From CAZVCJ01 sp964625745 (GTDB taxonomy: Bacteria > Chloroflexota > Anaerolineae > VGOG01), in the NCBI GenBank assembly GCA_964625745.1, contig CAZVCJ010000035.1, forward strand, positions 1-30,743: a stretch of DNA of 30,743 nucleotides, given 5' to 3'. How positions within the stretch are numbered: the first letter of the stretch is position 1; every line of letters begins with the position of its first letter. Positions 23,109 through 30,574 of this stretch are shown here, piece by piece. Below the pieces are notes generated by a model. The model searched no databases. It saw only the letters and a list, made by a program, of their open reading frames with translations, and had not been told where the DNA came from. The position numbers were made by a program, and so were the translations under genes.

Positions 23109-23390
23109 ATGTATGATCGTGTTTTGAGGCAAATGCGGGAGAAAATCCGTACACGGCAGTACGTGATGACCGTCCATGCCGAGGAAGAGATGGCAGGTGA
23201 CAATCTGTCCATCTTCGATGTTGAGCACGTTATCCTCACTGGTGAAATCACTGAGCGGCAGAAAGATCGCGACACAGGTGAGTGGAAGTACCTTGTTGAG
23301 GGTGAAACCATTGCCGGTGACTTGGCGGTCGTCGTTGCCAGGCTGAGCATAACCAACAAGCTGGTGATGATCACTGTCTATATGGTGTGA
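23109..23390 (+). CDS. DUF4258 family protein, probable RelE-fold toxin
   Basis: A 93-residue protein containing VMTVHAEEEMAGDNLSIFDVEHVILTGEITERQKD, the core of DUF4258, and a C-terminal strand LVMITVYMV as in RelE/MqsR-like folds. These toxins typically act as mRNA interferases, though that activity is not proven for DUF4258. ATG 23109 is preceded by GGAAGACAG and homology begins there. It overlaps the zinc-finger gene, toxin first, as in mqsRA-like pairs. Confidence 0.75.
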   Translation: MYDRVLRQMREKIRTRQYVMTVHAEEEMAGDNLSIFDVEHVILTGEITERQKDRDTGEWKYLVEGETIAGDLAVVVARLSITNKLVMITVYMV

Positions 23391-23398
23391 GAGAAGAT

Positions 23399-23626
23399 AT
23401 GATCTGTGACATCTGTGGTCAAGAAGGTGCCCGCGTTCGTCACGTGACGCGTAGCTACGGCCGAGGCAAGGATTTGCTCGTCATCGAGAACGTCCCTGTG
23501 GTCAGTTGCCCACATTGCGGGGAGAGTTATCTGACGGCCGAGACGTTGCACGAGATTGAGCGCATCAAACTGCACCGCAAGAGCTTTGCTCAAGAGCGCG
23601 CTGTATCTGTAGCTGTTTTTGCCTAG
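23399..23626 (+). CDS. YgiT/MqsA-type zinc-finger protein, probable antitoxin
   Basis: A 75-residue protein with the YgiT pattern: CDIC at the N terminus and CPHCGESYLTAET in the middle, giving four zinc-binding cysteines. The C-terminal helix-rich part is short and lacks a full helix-turn-helix domain. ATG 23399 follows GAGAGAAG; GTG 23387, overlapping the toxin stop, is an alternative start giving 79 residues. It would bind and neutralise the upstream DUF4258 toxin. Confidence 0.82.
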   Translation: MICDICGQEGARVRHVTRSYGRGKDLLVIENVPVVSCPHCGESYLTAETLHEIERIKLHRKSFAQERAVSVAVFA

Positions 23627-23732
23627 AGCTGCGCCTGAACATCCAGGGTGCGCCAACACCTTGCTGGGGGCGACCATGCTTCGCGCGTGTCGTATCGGCG
23701 GTTCTCTCGGCTGTGTGGCATCCTTGTTCATG

Positions 23733-23928
23733 TTGTAGGGTTTCACCCCCGCTGCGAGCACGCCACGCCTCGCTGTGCGGAGGAACCGCCACCGGTGCCA
23801 ACGGAGATCGCACCCGGCCATGAGGTCAACTGTTTCGTGTATTCTTGAGAGAAGCTCCGCAAGGAGATTTCCACATTAGCCCCTCTTTGGAGTGGTTATG
23901 CGGAAAAATTCTGTATAATTCGGCGGCC
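23733..23928 (+). repeat. Gene-tail repeat, copy 3 (full length)
   Basis: It includes the Cys-rich tail in frame to its TGA stop at 23846-23848, the hairpin at 23868-23906 and the AT-rich end with TATAAT at 23914-23919. It fills most of the gap between the zinc-finger gene and the ABC-2 ATPase gene. The preceding ~105 bases (23627-23732) hold no gene I can support. Confidence 0.87.
23914..23919 (+). promoter_or_regulatory. TATAAT -10-like box at the 3' end of repeat copy 3
   Basis: A perfect -10 hexamer lies ~37 bases upstream of the ABC-2 ATPase start and within the repeat. No convincing -35 box is seen at 17-18 bases upstream. An equivalent TATAAT is at 30555-30560 in copy 9; copy 1 has TATAAA. 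Confidence 0.35.
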
Positions 23929-23955
23929 CCAGGCGTTTTGCTTACGGAGGCGAGT

Positions 23956-24690
23956 ATGACAACGGATGCCATTCTGGAAACGAATGAACTTCACAAGCAT
24001 TTTGGATCTATCCATGCCGTAGATGGACTGAATCTCTCTGTAGGGTGCGGTGAGATCTATGGGTTGATAGGCCCCAACGGATCGGGCAAGACGACGCTGA
24101 TCCGCCTGCTCATCGGACTGCTTCGCCCCACATCGGGGAGTATCAGGCTGCTAGGCGAGGTTGTGCCCAACAAGGCCATCCTGGCGCAGGTGGGTTACAT
24201 GACCCAGGCCAGCGCTCTCTACGAAGACCTGACCGTGTGTGAGAATATCGCCTTCTTCGCCGAGATGTGCGGCAAGCACGACCGGGCGTGGATCGACGAG
24301 GTCATCGAACTCGTGGATCTCCAGGATCGTTCACGCAGTCTCGTTCGTGCCCTGTCGGGAGGCCTCAGGCAGCGAACATCGCTGGCCTGTGCGTTGGCCC
24401 ACAGGCCTCGCCTCCTGCTGCTCGACGAGCCGACCGTGGGTGTCGATCCCCAGCTTCGAGCTACTTTCTGGTCCTACTTCCGCCGCTTGGCCGAAACAGG
24501 TGTCACGCTGATCGTCTCCAGCCATGTGATGGATGAGGCTGAGCGGTGTGATCGATTGGGATTCATGCGTCAGGGCAAGCTCCTGGCCGAAGGCTCTGCA
24601 GCAAAGCTTCGTAGCCAAACAGGCACTAGCACCCTGGAGGAAGCCTTCCTGCATTTCGCGGCTGGCAGCGTGAAAGGAGATCTACGATGA
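23956..24690 (+). CDS. ABC-2 type transporter ATP-binding protein
   Basis: A 244-residue ATPase. Walker A is GPNGSGKTT (39-47), signature LSGGLRQRTSLACAL, Walker B LLLLDEPTVGVDP and the switch histidine in SSHVMDEAERCDR. The layout matches exporters of the CcmA/YhhJ-associated class (drugs, antibiotics or lipids). ATG 23956 follows ACGGAGG by five bases; the longer open frame upstream runs through the repeat and is not used. It overlaps the permease gene by four bases. Confidence 0.93.
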   Translation: MTTDAILETNELHKHFGSIHAVDGLNLSVGCGEIYGLIGPNGSGKTTLIRLLIGLLRPTSGSIRLLGEVVPNKAILAQVGYMTQASALYEDLTVCENIAFFAEMCGKHDRAWIDEVIELVDLQDRSRSLVRALSGGLRQRTSLACALAHRPRLLLLDEPTVGVDPQLRATFWSYFRRLAETGVTLIVSSHVMDEAERCDRLGFMRQGKLLAEGSAAKLRSQTGTSTLEEAFLHFAAGSVKGDLR

Positions 24691-25856
24691 GTTCGCGGCG
24701 TGTTCTAACCCTCGCTCGGCGGGTCATGAGGCAGGTATTGCGTGACCGGAGGACGGCAGCGCTGCTTGTGTTTGGACCGATGCTCATCCTGACCCTCGGC
24801 GCAATCCTGTTCCGCTCCAAACCAGCAGCTATTCCCCTGGGAGTGGTCAATGAAGATCAAGGGCTCACGTCTCCGGTAATGGGCGCTGTCGTCCTGGGGC
24901 AGCGCATCACGGATGAGCTGGCGGCCAGCGACGCTTTCGCCGTGGTCGCATTGAGCCGCCATGAGGTGGATGACCGACTGCGTGACGGCACTGTACAGGG
25001 CGTGATCGTTTTTTCCGAGGACTTCACTGCCCACTTCCTGGAGAATCGCCAGGCTGTGCTTGACCTACGCCTGGAAGGCTCAAACCCCGCGCGCAGCATG
25101 GCAATCACCGCCCGTGTGACCGAAGCGGCGATGAGAACTTTGGCTAGCTTGGCAGGGACAGGCTTTGGCGTGCCTGGTGCTCCCCAGGTCAGGGAAGGGG
25201 AGGCTGCGCTACCAGTGTCGGTGCAGGCGACCTACCTCTTTGGCGGAGAGGAATTCGACACGATTGACTTCGTGGCACCGGTCTACATTGCTCTTCTGGC
25301 GATGTTCTTCGTCTTTCTCCTGGCCTGCGTCGCATTCCTGCGCGAACGCTCCCAGGGAACCATGGAGCGCCTCGCGGCGACCCCGGCGACCCGCGTGGAG
25401 ATCGTCCTGGGGTACATGCTTGGTCTGGGTCTCTTTGCCTTGATCCAGGTGGCGGTGATCCTCTTCTTTACCGTCTGGGTGCTCGAGATCCATTACCTCG
25501 GAAGCCTGGGTCTGCTGTTCCTCGTGATCGCCCTCTTGGCCGTGGTGGGAGTCAACCTGGGCATCCTGGCTTCGGCCTTTGCTCGCAACGAGTTCCAGGT
25601 CCTGCAGTTCCTCCCGCTTGTCATCTTCCCCCAGATATTACTTGGGGGTACGTTCTGGGCTGTGTCAGACCTGCCAGGGTATCTTCAACCCTTCGCCTAC
25701 CTTATGCCGCTCTACTACGCCAACCGCGCGCTGCGTGATGTGATGCTCAAGGGTTGGGGGCTGGTGGAGATCTGGCCTAACCTGGCAATCCTCATAGGCA
25801 TCGCTGGGGTGCTCATTGTCATGAGTGCGCTGATGATGCGACGTGAGGTTGCCTGA
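24687..25856 (+). CDS. ABC-2 type transporter permease
   Basis: A 389-residue membrane protein. The first helix is at about residues 25-41 (ALLVFGPMLILTLGAIL), then a long extracytoplasmic domain of ~150 residues, then five to six helices from about 205 onward. PLGVVNEDQGL and ERSQGTMERLAATPATRVEIVLGY are typical ABC-2 membrane blocks. It starts within the ATPase stop (ATGA overlap). The cargo cannot be read from sequence. Confidence 0.92.
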   Translation: MSSRRVLTLARRVMRQVLRDRRTAALLVFGPMLILTLGAILFRSKPAAIPLGVVNEDQGLTSPVMGAVVLGQRITDELAASDAFAVVALSRHEVDDRLRDGTVQGVIVFSEDFTAHFLENRQAVLDLRLEGSNPARSMAITARVTEAAMRTLASLAGTGFGVPGAPQVREGEAALPVSVQATYLFGGEEFDTIDFVAPVYIALLAMFFVFLLACVAFLRERSQGTMERLAATPATRVEIVLGYMLGLGLFALIQVAVILFFTVWVLEIHYLGSLGLLFLVIALLAVVGVNLGILASAFARNEFQVLQFLPLVIFPQILLGGTFWAVSDLPGYLQPFAYLMPLYYANRALRDVMLKGWGLVEIWPNLAILIGIAGVLIVMSALMMRREVA

Positions 25857-25893
25857 TCATGAGTGCTGCGCATCTTCGATCCGGGTTCGAGCC

Positions 25894-25948
25894 TGATGGG
25901 TGGCCAAACTCCTTAGTCATGTGAAATTGGTATCGGCAGTTGTCCCGC
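25894..25948 (+). repeat. Mosaic of short duplicated pieces
   Basis: Positions 25894-25916 are identical over 23 bases to 27212-27234 (word GGGTGGCCAAACTCC). Positions 25929-25948 are identical over 20 bases to 14519-14538 inside the nitroreductase gene. Both pieces lie just upstream of gene-tail repeat copy 4. The remaining bases of this gap show nothing coding. Confidence 0.75.
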
Positions 25949-25999
25949 ATCGGATAATCGAGGGTTTCCACTGAGTGGCTGAGGTGTTGGCCAGCAGGT

Positions 26000-26061
26000 C
26001 TGCAGGTTTCACCCCCACTGCGAGCACGCCTCGCTGTGCGGAGGAACCGCCACCGGCACCG
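26000..26061 (+). repeat. Gene-tail repeat, copy 4 (truncated, frameshifted)
   Basis: It runs from CTGCAGGTTTCACCCCC to CACCGAGAGGG, and a five-base deletion breaks the former reading frame. It ends ~24 bases before the next start codon, whose AAGGAG site follows the repeat. Confidence 0.8.
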
Positions 26062-26084
26062 AGAGGGACACAAGGAGATAGCGA

Positions 26085-26906
26085 ATGTATGTTCGCTTAC
26101 CCCCAGGTTTCACTGATATATACAAGGAAATCACGCGCCGTTTCGTGCAGGGCGAATCCTTTTCACAGGCTGAGCGGGCTCTGCTCTTTGAGGCATTCGA
26201 TCTGCTGCACAGGGCCGAGGTTGCTACCGAAGCTGGATGGGAAAGCTTCGTCACCGCTTATGAACGGCTCATCGAGGTCTCTTTCGCCAATCACTATCTG
26301 CGAGGCCTGGTGGAGGCCCAGGATATAGAAGCGACAGCGGAACCACTGCGAGCACAGGTCTCCCGGAGAATCATGCCTACTTTGAGAGAAGCTGGTCTGG
26401 TTGATCCCGCTGAGCCGTCTTCGTTCTATTTGCTTGCCTATTGCCTCTACTGGTGGTATGCTTTTGCCCGGGGCTATGCCTTTGAAGTGGAAGTGCTCCG
26501 CGACCTGGCGATATCCGGCGTCCTCTACCAGGCGCACGATGTGCTGGACGCCCGAGCCCGACGCTCCCCTTTTGACCTGGTGGTGCTGGGCTTTCGAGGA
26601 GACATCAAGACCTCGACCTACTTCCTGCACGTGACTCGTACTCAAGGGCTGTTGCATGATTTCTACATCACGAGGGTGTATGAATCGAGAGAGCGAGAAC
26701 GTATTGTGGTGGTCTTCCTCAAAGAACCAGCTTGGGAAGCGATTGATGGTGAGACCACACCTGTCACTCTGGAAGCGCTTGCAGGAGTTTTGCCAGGCAT
26801 ATTTCGGCTCCAGCAGAACGACACGATTCTGATTGTCCTTGACTACGAGGAATGGAAGACGCGATTGCTGCGAGCCCAGAAGTCGGATCAGGAGGACAGA
26901 AGATGA
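26085..26906 (+). CDS. Unknown protein with a possible PD-(D/E)XK nuclease signature
   Basis: A 273-residue soluble protein I do not recognise. The N-terminal ~130 residues are helical (AERALLFEAFDLLHRAEVATEAGWESFVTAYERLIE). The centre reads FEVEVLRDL, then RRSPFDLVVLGFRGDIKTSTYFL, which places E134 or E136, D164 and D173-x-K175 in the order and spacing of a restriction-like nuclease core. A beta-rich end follows. AAGGAG lies before ATG 26085. It overlaps the next gene, so the two probably work together. A nuclease role is a hypothesis from the motif only. Confidence 0.7.
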   Translation: MYVRLPPGFTDIYKEITRRFVQGESFSQAERALLFEAFDLLHRAEVATEAGWESFVTAYERLIEVSFANHYLRGLVEAQDIEATAEPLRAQVSRRIMPTLREAGLVDPAEPSSFYLLAYCLYWWYAFARGYAFEVEVLRDLAISGVLYQAHDVLDARARRSPFDLVVLGFRGDIKTSTYFLHVTRTQGLLHDFYITRVYESRERERIVVVFLKEPAWEAIDGETTPVTLEALAGVLPGIFRLQQNDTILIVLDYEEWKTRLLRAQKSDQEDRR

Positions 26907-27214
26907 ATAACGAGCGGGGATTAGAAGCACTGGGTTGGGATGAACTCGAACAAGCCGTGGAACGGTTTGTCGCCGCCGATGGCCCTAATACCGGTGACCT
27001 GCCAGCCGACGAGTTCTTCGCCCTCTGGGCCCGTTTTGAGGCAGATCGCCGCCGGGTGGTTGAAGTTGAGGGTGAGATCGTGGGGGAGGAGGTGCATCTG
27101 GCCCTCGCTCCGTCCAGTGTAGGCAGTGCTGAGGTTAAGGGACAGGAGATCAGACTACCCGACGGCACGCGCATCGTTCTACGTCTTAAGTTTCCTCAGC
27201 CAATGACTGCTTGA
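26903..27214 (+). CDS. Small acidic protein, partner of the preceding gene
   Basis: A 103-residue protein, acidic in its N-terminal half (ERGLEALGWDELEQAVERFVAADGP) and beta-rich in the second half (EGEIVGEEVHLALA, GQEIRLPDGTRIVLRLKF). No known family is evident. ATG 26903 follows AGGAGG by eight bases and overlaps the previous stop (ATGA), so translation is probably coupled. Size and overlap are those of an antitoxin or immunity partner, but this is only suggested by arrangement. Confidence 0.65.
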   Translation: MNNERGLEALGWDELEQAVERFVAADGPNTGDLPADEFFALWARFEADRRRVVEVEGEIVGEEVHLALAPSSVGSAEVKGQEIRLPDGTRIVLRLKFPQPMTA

Positions 27215-27234
27215 TGGGTGGCCAAACTCCTTAG
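27212..27234 (+). repeat. Second copy of the 23-base repeat
   Basis: It is identical to 25894-25916 and begins on the stop codon of the preceding gene. It precedes gene-tail repeat copy 5 as the first copy precedes copy 4, and both are followed by a GGTGTTGGCC word (25983 and 27240). This suggests the two blocks were duplicated together. Confidence 0.8.
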
Positions 27235-27251
27235 ACACAGGTGTTGGCCGG

Positions 27252-27348
27252 TAGCCGAGGTTCCACCGCCGCCGCGAGCACGCCACGCTTCGCTGTGCGG
27301 AGGAACCGGCACCGATGGAGAGCGGGCCTGGACATGAGGTTAGCTGTT
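27252..27348 (+). repeat. Gene-tail repeat, copy 5 (truncated, supplies a start codon)
   Basis: It carries the Cys-rich tail with internal deletions and ends at ATGAGGTTAGCTGTT, after which the sequence changes abruptly to AT-rich coding DNA. In the other copies this ATG is not a start; here it is in frame with the next gene. Confidence 0.8.
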
Positions 27349-27699
27349 ACGAAAAAAAGAAAGATAGAAAAGCTGTTACGTGAAGCATTGTTGCGGGGCG
27401 GCAAGATGGAGCTTGCACTCTATGAGTATGAATTAGAGGAGCACATTGAGTATTGGTATGAAGGTCTCAAAGCTGACCGCGATGAGTTTGTATTTGCCGT
27501 TACAGAAAACTCAGGTGACGTGGCAATGGTATTGATTACCAGAGAGAAAACCGTCTTTATAAATGAAGATGCCAGAAAGAAATTGTTAGAATTCTGGCCA
27601 AGAACCTACAATGCAAATATGAAGAAGCTGATTCCGATGATGGCAAGGGACCTGGCAAATGATATTATCTCTGTAAATGGTGTAAAGACTGTATCATAG
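27334..27699 (+). CDS. Hypothetical protein with repeat-derived N terminus
   Basis: A 121-residue protein if started at ATG 27334, where codons 1-5 (MRLAV) come from the repeat. ATG 27406 (MELALYEYELEE) is a shorter alternative of 97 residues. The body is charged and mixed alpha/beta (HIEYWYEGLKADRDEFVFAVTENSGDVAMVLITREKTVFINEDARKKLLEFWP). The base composition is clearly more AT-rich than in its neighbours, suggesting recent acquisition. I recognise no family. Confidence 0.6.
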   Translation: MRLAVTKKRKIEKLLREALLRGGKMELALYEYELEEHIEYWYEGLKADRDEFVFAVTENSGDVAMVLITREKTVFINEDARKKLLEFWPRTYNANMKKLIPMMARDLANDIISVNGVKTVS

Positions 27700-27707
27700 G
27701 CCTATGT

Positions 27708-27861
27708 CAAATTCCGCGATCCTCCACCGAGCTGTAGCTTCACTCTCCCGCTGCCAGCACGCCACGCCTCGCTGTGCGGAGGAACCGTCACCGGCACCGA
27801 TGGAGATCGCGCCCGGCCATGAGGTTAGCTTGTTTCCTGTGCTCTTGAGAGAAGCTCCGTG
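27708..27861 (+). repeat. Gene-tail repeat, copy 6
   Basis: It starts nine bases after the previous stop, extends left as far as the CGATCCTCC word shared with copies 1 and 2, and ends near GAGAGAAGCTCCGT. Small indels near both ends break the former frame; the middle still reads HATPRCAEEP. About 50 bases without a recognisable element separate it from the next gene. Confidence 0.85.
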
Positions 27862-27910
27862 CGGCGCGCTACGGATATTGATACTTTAGTTGAGCAAGTA
27901 GAGGCTGAGA

Positions 27911-28834
27911 ATGAAGCTGCTGGATGTCGTTCGCAGGGAGAGTGTTCCCAAACCGTGGGCTGAAGGAGAGAAGATCCCGTGGGATGATCCGGACTTCAGT
28001 AGACGAATGCTCAACGAGCATTTGTCCCAAGAGCACGATGCTGCCAGTCGCCGCTTCGAGATCATTGATGGCCACGTCAGGTGGATTCACGATCAGGTTC
28101 TGAAGGGGAATCCCACGCGGATTCTTGACCTTGGCTGTGGCCCTGGATTGTACACGAACCGGCTGGCGAGACTTGGGCATCGCTGTGTAGGGATTGATTA
28201 CTCTCCAGCCTCGATAGCCTACGCAAAGGAGCAGGCTGAGGAAGAGGGTCTTGAATGCACGTACATCCAGCAGGATATCCGAACGGCGGACTATGGCGAC
28301 GGTTATGGTCTTGTCATGCTGATCTTCGGAGAGTTCAATGTCTTCCGCCCCGAGGAAGCGAGAGGTATTCTTGAGAAAGCCTATCGTGCCTTGGCACCTA
28401 ACAGTTTTCTGCTTCTTGAGCCACATACCTTTGAAGCAGTCCTCAAGATAGGAGAACAACCATCTTCGTGGTATTCTGCAGAGGAGGGGTTGTTCTCGGA
28501 TGAGCCGCACTTCTGCCTTCAAGAGAACTTCTGGGATGCTGAGGACAACGTAGCAATCGAGCGCTACTACATCATCAATGCCGTGACAGGCGAGGTGGCG
28601 CGCCATTCGGCAAGCACACAGGCCTACACGGATGATCAATATCGGTCTCTGCTAGTTGACTGTGGGTTTGGTGAAGTGGAGTTCTACTTATCGTTGGATG
28701 GGAGCACAGGCGGTGCACGGAGCGACTTGACAGTCGTGCTCTCACAGAAGAGGCACGCGGCCCAACCCTCGCTCTGCGGTCCGTTCACTGGAAACCACGC
28801 ACTACGATTTGTTCGCCCAAAGCGTGGGGGATGA
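27911..28834 (+). CDS. Class I SAM-dependent methyltransferase
   Basis: A 307-residue protein. The SAM-binding motif I is ILDLGCGPGLYTNRLA, followed by the acidic residue that holds the ribose in CVGIDYSPASIAYA. QQDIRTADYGDGYGLVMLIFGEFNVF corresponds to motifs II-III, and LEKAYRALAPNSFLLLEPH follows. The C-terminal third (residues ~190-280) forms a beta-rich cap that may set specificity. The substrate is unknown; a small molecule is more likely than DNA. The final residues run to the border of repeat copy 7, so the native C terminus could be altered. Confidence 0.85.
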   Translation: MKLLDVVRRESVPKPWAEGEKIPWDDPDFSRRMLNEHLSQEHDAASRRFEIIDGHVRWIHDQVLKGNPTRILDLGCGPGLYTNRLARLGHRCVGIDYSPASIAYAKEQAEEEGLECTYIQQDIRTADYGDGYGLVMLIFGEFNVFRPEEARGILEKAYRALAPNSFLLLEPHTFEAVLKIGEQPSSWYSAEEGLFSDEPHFCLQENFWDAEDNVAIERYYIINAVTGEVARHSASTQAYTDDQYRSLLVDCGFGEVEFYLSLDGSTGGARSDLTVVLSQKRHAAQPSLCGPFTGNHALRFVRPKRGG

Positions 28835-28835
28835 G

Positions 28836-28924
28836 CGGGGTGCAGGTTTCACCCCCGCTGCGAGCACGCCACGCCTCGCTGTGCGGAGGAACCGCCACCG
28901 ACACCGATGGAGATCGCGCCTGGG
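28836..28924 (+). repeat. Gene-tail repeat, copy 7 (truncated)
   Basis: It begins immediately after the methyltransferase stop and ends at GATCGCGCCTGG, before the tail's final 30 bases. The next ~80 bases to the flavodoxin start hold only a ribosome site (CGGAGG). Confidence 0.85.
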
Positions 28925-29008
28925 CAAGCAAGCTGGCAGCGAAGCTTCAGCTAAAGATCTATTAGGCCCAGACCCGCAAATGACGGTACACTAAATCGGA
29001 GGTATGCA

Positions 29009-29458
29009 ATGAGAACTTTGATTGTCTATGACTCGGTCCATGGGAATACGGAGAAAATAGCCAAAGCTATCGGTGATACTATTACCGGTGAGGTAGAAGT
29101 GCTCCGTGTGGGTGAAGTGAATTCCTCCGAGTTGAAAACGTTTGACCTTCTCATCGTCGGTGCTCCGACCCACGGAGGCAGGCCGACGCAGCCGATTCGA
29201 GACTGGCTTAACAAAGTCCCGGCGCCTGCTTTTGAAGGTACCAATGTAGCTGCGTTCGATACCAGAATCCCGGCCAAATGGGTCCGAATCTTTGGCTATG
29301 CCGCACCAAGAATCGCTGGCAAGCTGAAAAAGAAGGGCGGGACTCTCATAGGGCCACCGGAAGGCTTTTTCGTTGAAGGCACCGAAGGTCCGCTGACAGA
29401 GGGTGAGCTTGAGCGTGCTGCCGGTTGGGCGAAAGAGATTGTTAAGAGTGCGAAGTAG
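29009..29458 (+). CDS. Flavodoxin family protein
   Basis: A 149-residue FMN protein. The phosphate-binding loop is YDSVHGNTEKIA right after the first strand; the second flavin loop is GAPTHGGRPTQPI. The length is that of a classic short-chain flavodoxin. It has a CGGAGG site before ATG 29009. Possible partners are the radical enzyme activase or nitroreductase elsewhere in the window, but it stands alone between two repeats. Confidence 0.9.
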   Translation: MRTLIVYDSVHGNTEKIAKAIGDTITGEVEVLRVGEVNSSELKTFDLLIVGAPTHGGRPTQPIRDWLNKVPAPAFEGTNVAAFDTRIPAKWVRIFGYAAPRIAGKLKKKGGTLIGPPEGFFVEGTEGPLTEGELERAAGWAKEIVKSAK

Positions 29459-29540
29459 TTCAACGATGAAATAACGGTGTGACGTATAGTAGCAGAATTG
29501 CCGTCGCAGCCCTGTAGGCCTTTGCCGAAAAGGTTCAAGC

Positions 29541-29699
29541 GGGTTGCGGGTTTCACCCCCGCTGCGAGCACGCCACGCCTCGCTGTGCGGAGGAACCGCC
29601 ACCGGCACTGATGGAGATCGCGCCTGGCCATGAGGTTAGCTGTTTCCTGTACTCTTGAGAAAGGCTTCATAAGGAGATTTCCGCATGAATCCTCTTTTG
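29541..29699 (+). repeat. Gene-tail repeat, copy 8 (supplies RBS and start of the next gene)
   Basis: The Cys-rich tail is in frame to its TGA stop, followed by AAGGAGATTTCCGCATGAAT. In other copies this reads AAGGAGATTTCCGCATTAAC and forms the left arm of the hairpin. Here a base change creates the ATG of the nuclease gene and the hairpin is lost. Confidence 0.87.
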
Positions 29700-30368
29700 C
29701 CTAACCCGCTTGATATAACACCGGAAGAGTTCGAAATATTTGTACGACGGTACCTTGAGCAACAGGGAGCTGCTTTGAAAGATTTCAGGACTGAGCACCT
29801 TGAAAAACTGAAGGGATCGGACGGAGATTACGTCATTGACGTAACGGCCCGCTTCGAGGCTTTGGGTGCCAACTTCCTTGTTTTGATCGAGTGCAAGCGA
29901 TATGCATCTAATCCTGTGGAAAGGGAACAGGTGCAGGCGCTTAACCAGAAGAGGCTTTCAATAGGGGCACAAAAGGCCATGCTGTTCACCACTTCAGCTT
30001 TCAGAAAAGGAGCGATTGATTTTGCGGCAACCCACGGAATAGCCCTTGTTCTCGTTAGAGAAAACGAGCTTAGTTATGCCGTGAAGTCGTGGCTACAAAG
30101 GCTGAAAGCTGAACTTGTTCAGCCTAGCTCCGAGTCACTGACTGATTTCTTGTTCGAAGGCCGTGTTCTGGAGACAGAGAAGCCAATTCTGCCCAAGCAA
30201 GCTCAGATTCAGGTCTGGAAGATTGCCGTACTGAAGGAGCGACTTGATTATCTGCGAGTGATCTCAGCGAGAGGGTACGGTGTGGAAGAATCTGAAATAG
30301 AGAATCTCAAGACAGAGATTGTGGAGGAAGAGAAATTTCTTGAAGGGATGCGGGAGAGTGAGGCATAA
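29685..30368 (+). CDS. Mrr-like restriction endonuclease-fold protein
   Basis: A 227-residue protein. The N-terminal half has the Mrr_cat layout: the helix ITPEEFEIFVRRYLEQQGA, then D52 in GDYVIDVTARF and E69-x-K71 in LIECKRY, and Q in REQVQALNQK. These are the metal-binding residues of the PD-(D/E)XK core. The C-terminal ~80 residues are helical and charged and contain an IENLKTEIVEEEKFLE coiled-coil-like stretch. Mrr enzymes cut modified DNA. ATG 29685 and its AAGGAG site lie in repeat copy 8. The first codons may therefore be repeat-derived. Confidence 0.85.
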   Translation: MNPLLPNPLDITPEEFEIFVRRYLEQQGAALKDFRTEHLEKLKGSDGDYVIDVTARFEALGANFLVLIECKRYASNPVEREQVQALNQKRLSIGAQKAMLFTTSAFRKGAIDFAATHGIALVLVRENELSYAVKSWLQRLKAELVQPSSESLTDFLFEGRVLETEKPILPKQAQIQVWKIAVLKERLDYLRVISARGYGVEESEIENLKTEIVEEEKFLEGMRESEA

Positions 30369-30375
30369 CCAGCCC

Positions 30376-30574
30376 GTGGGCTGTAGTTTTCACCCCCGTT
30401 GCGAGCACGCCACGCCTCGCTGTGCGGGGGAACCGCCACCGGCACCGATGGAGATCGTGCCTGGCTATGAGGTTAGCTGTTTCTTGTACTCTTGAAGCTC
30501 CGCAAGGAGATTCCCACATTAACTCCTCTTTGGTGGTTATACGGAAAAATTCCGTATAATACTTGTTGGGCGGG
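30376..30574 (+). repeat. Gene-tail repeat, copy 9 (nearly full length)
   Basis: The tail is in frame to its TGA stop, and a four-base deletion shortens the GAGAGAAG word after it. The downstream part is preserved with a perfect 9-bp hairpin (TATACGGAA, loop AAA, TTCCGTATA) and TATAAT at 30555-30560. The end TTGTTGGGCGGG resembles the end of copy 1. Confidence 0.87.

Noticed and set aside
23648..23848. A 66-residue gene ending in the Cys-rich tail
   Set aside because: The open frame is the repeat itself plus unrelated upstream bases; there is no ribosome site and the tail has no ATPase domain.
23733..30574. Integron attC sites or a CRISPR array
   Set aside because: The repeats are 60-200 bases with coding origin and spacers are whole genes, so CRISPR does not fit. 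No pair of GTTRRRY core sites in inverted order was found and no integron integrase is present.
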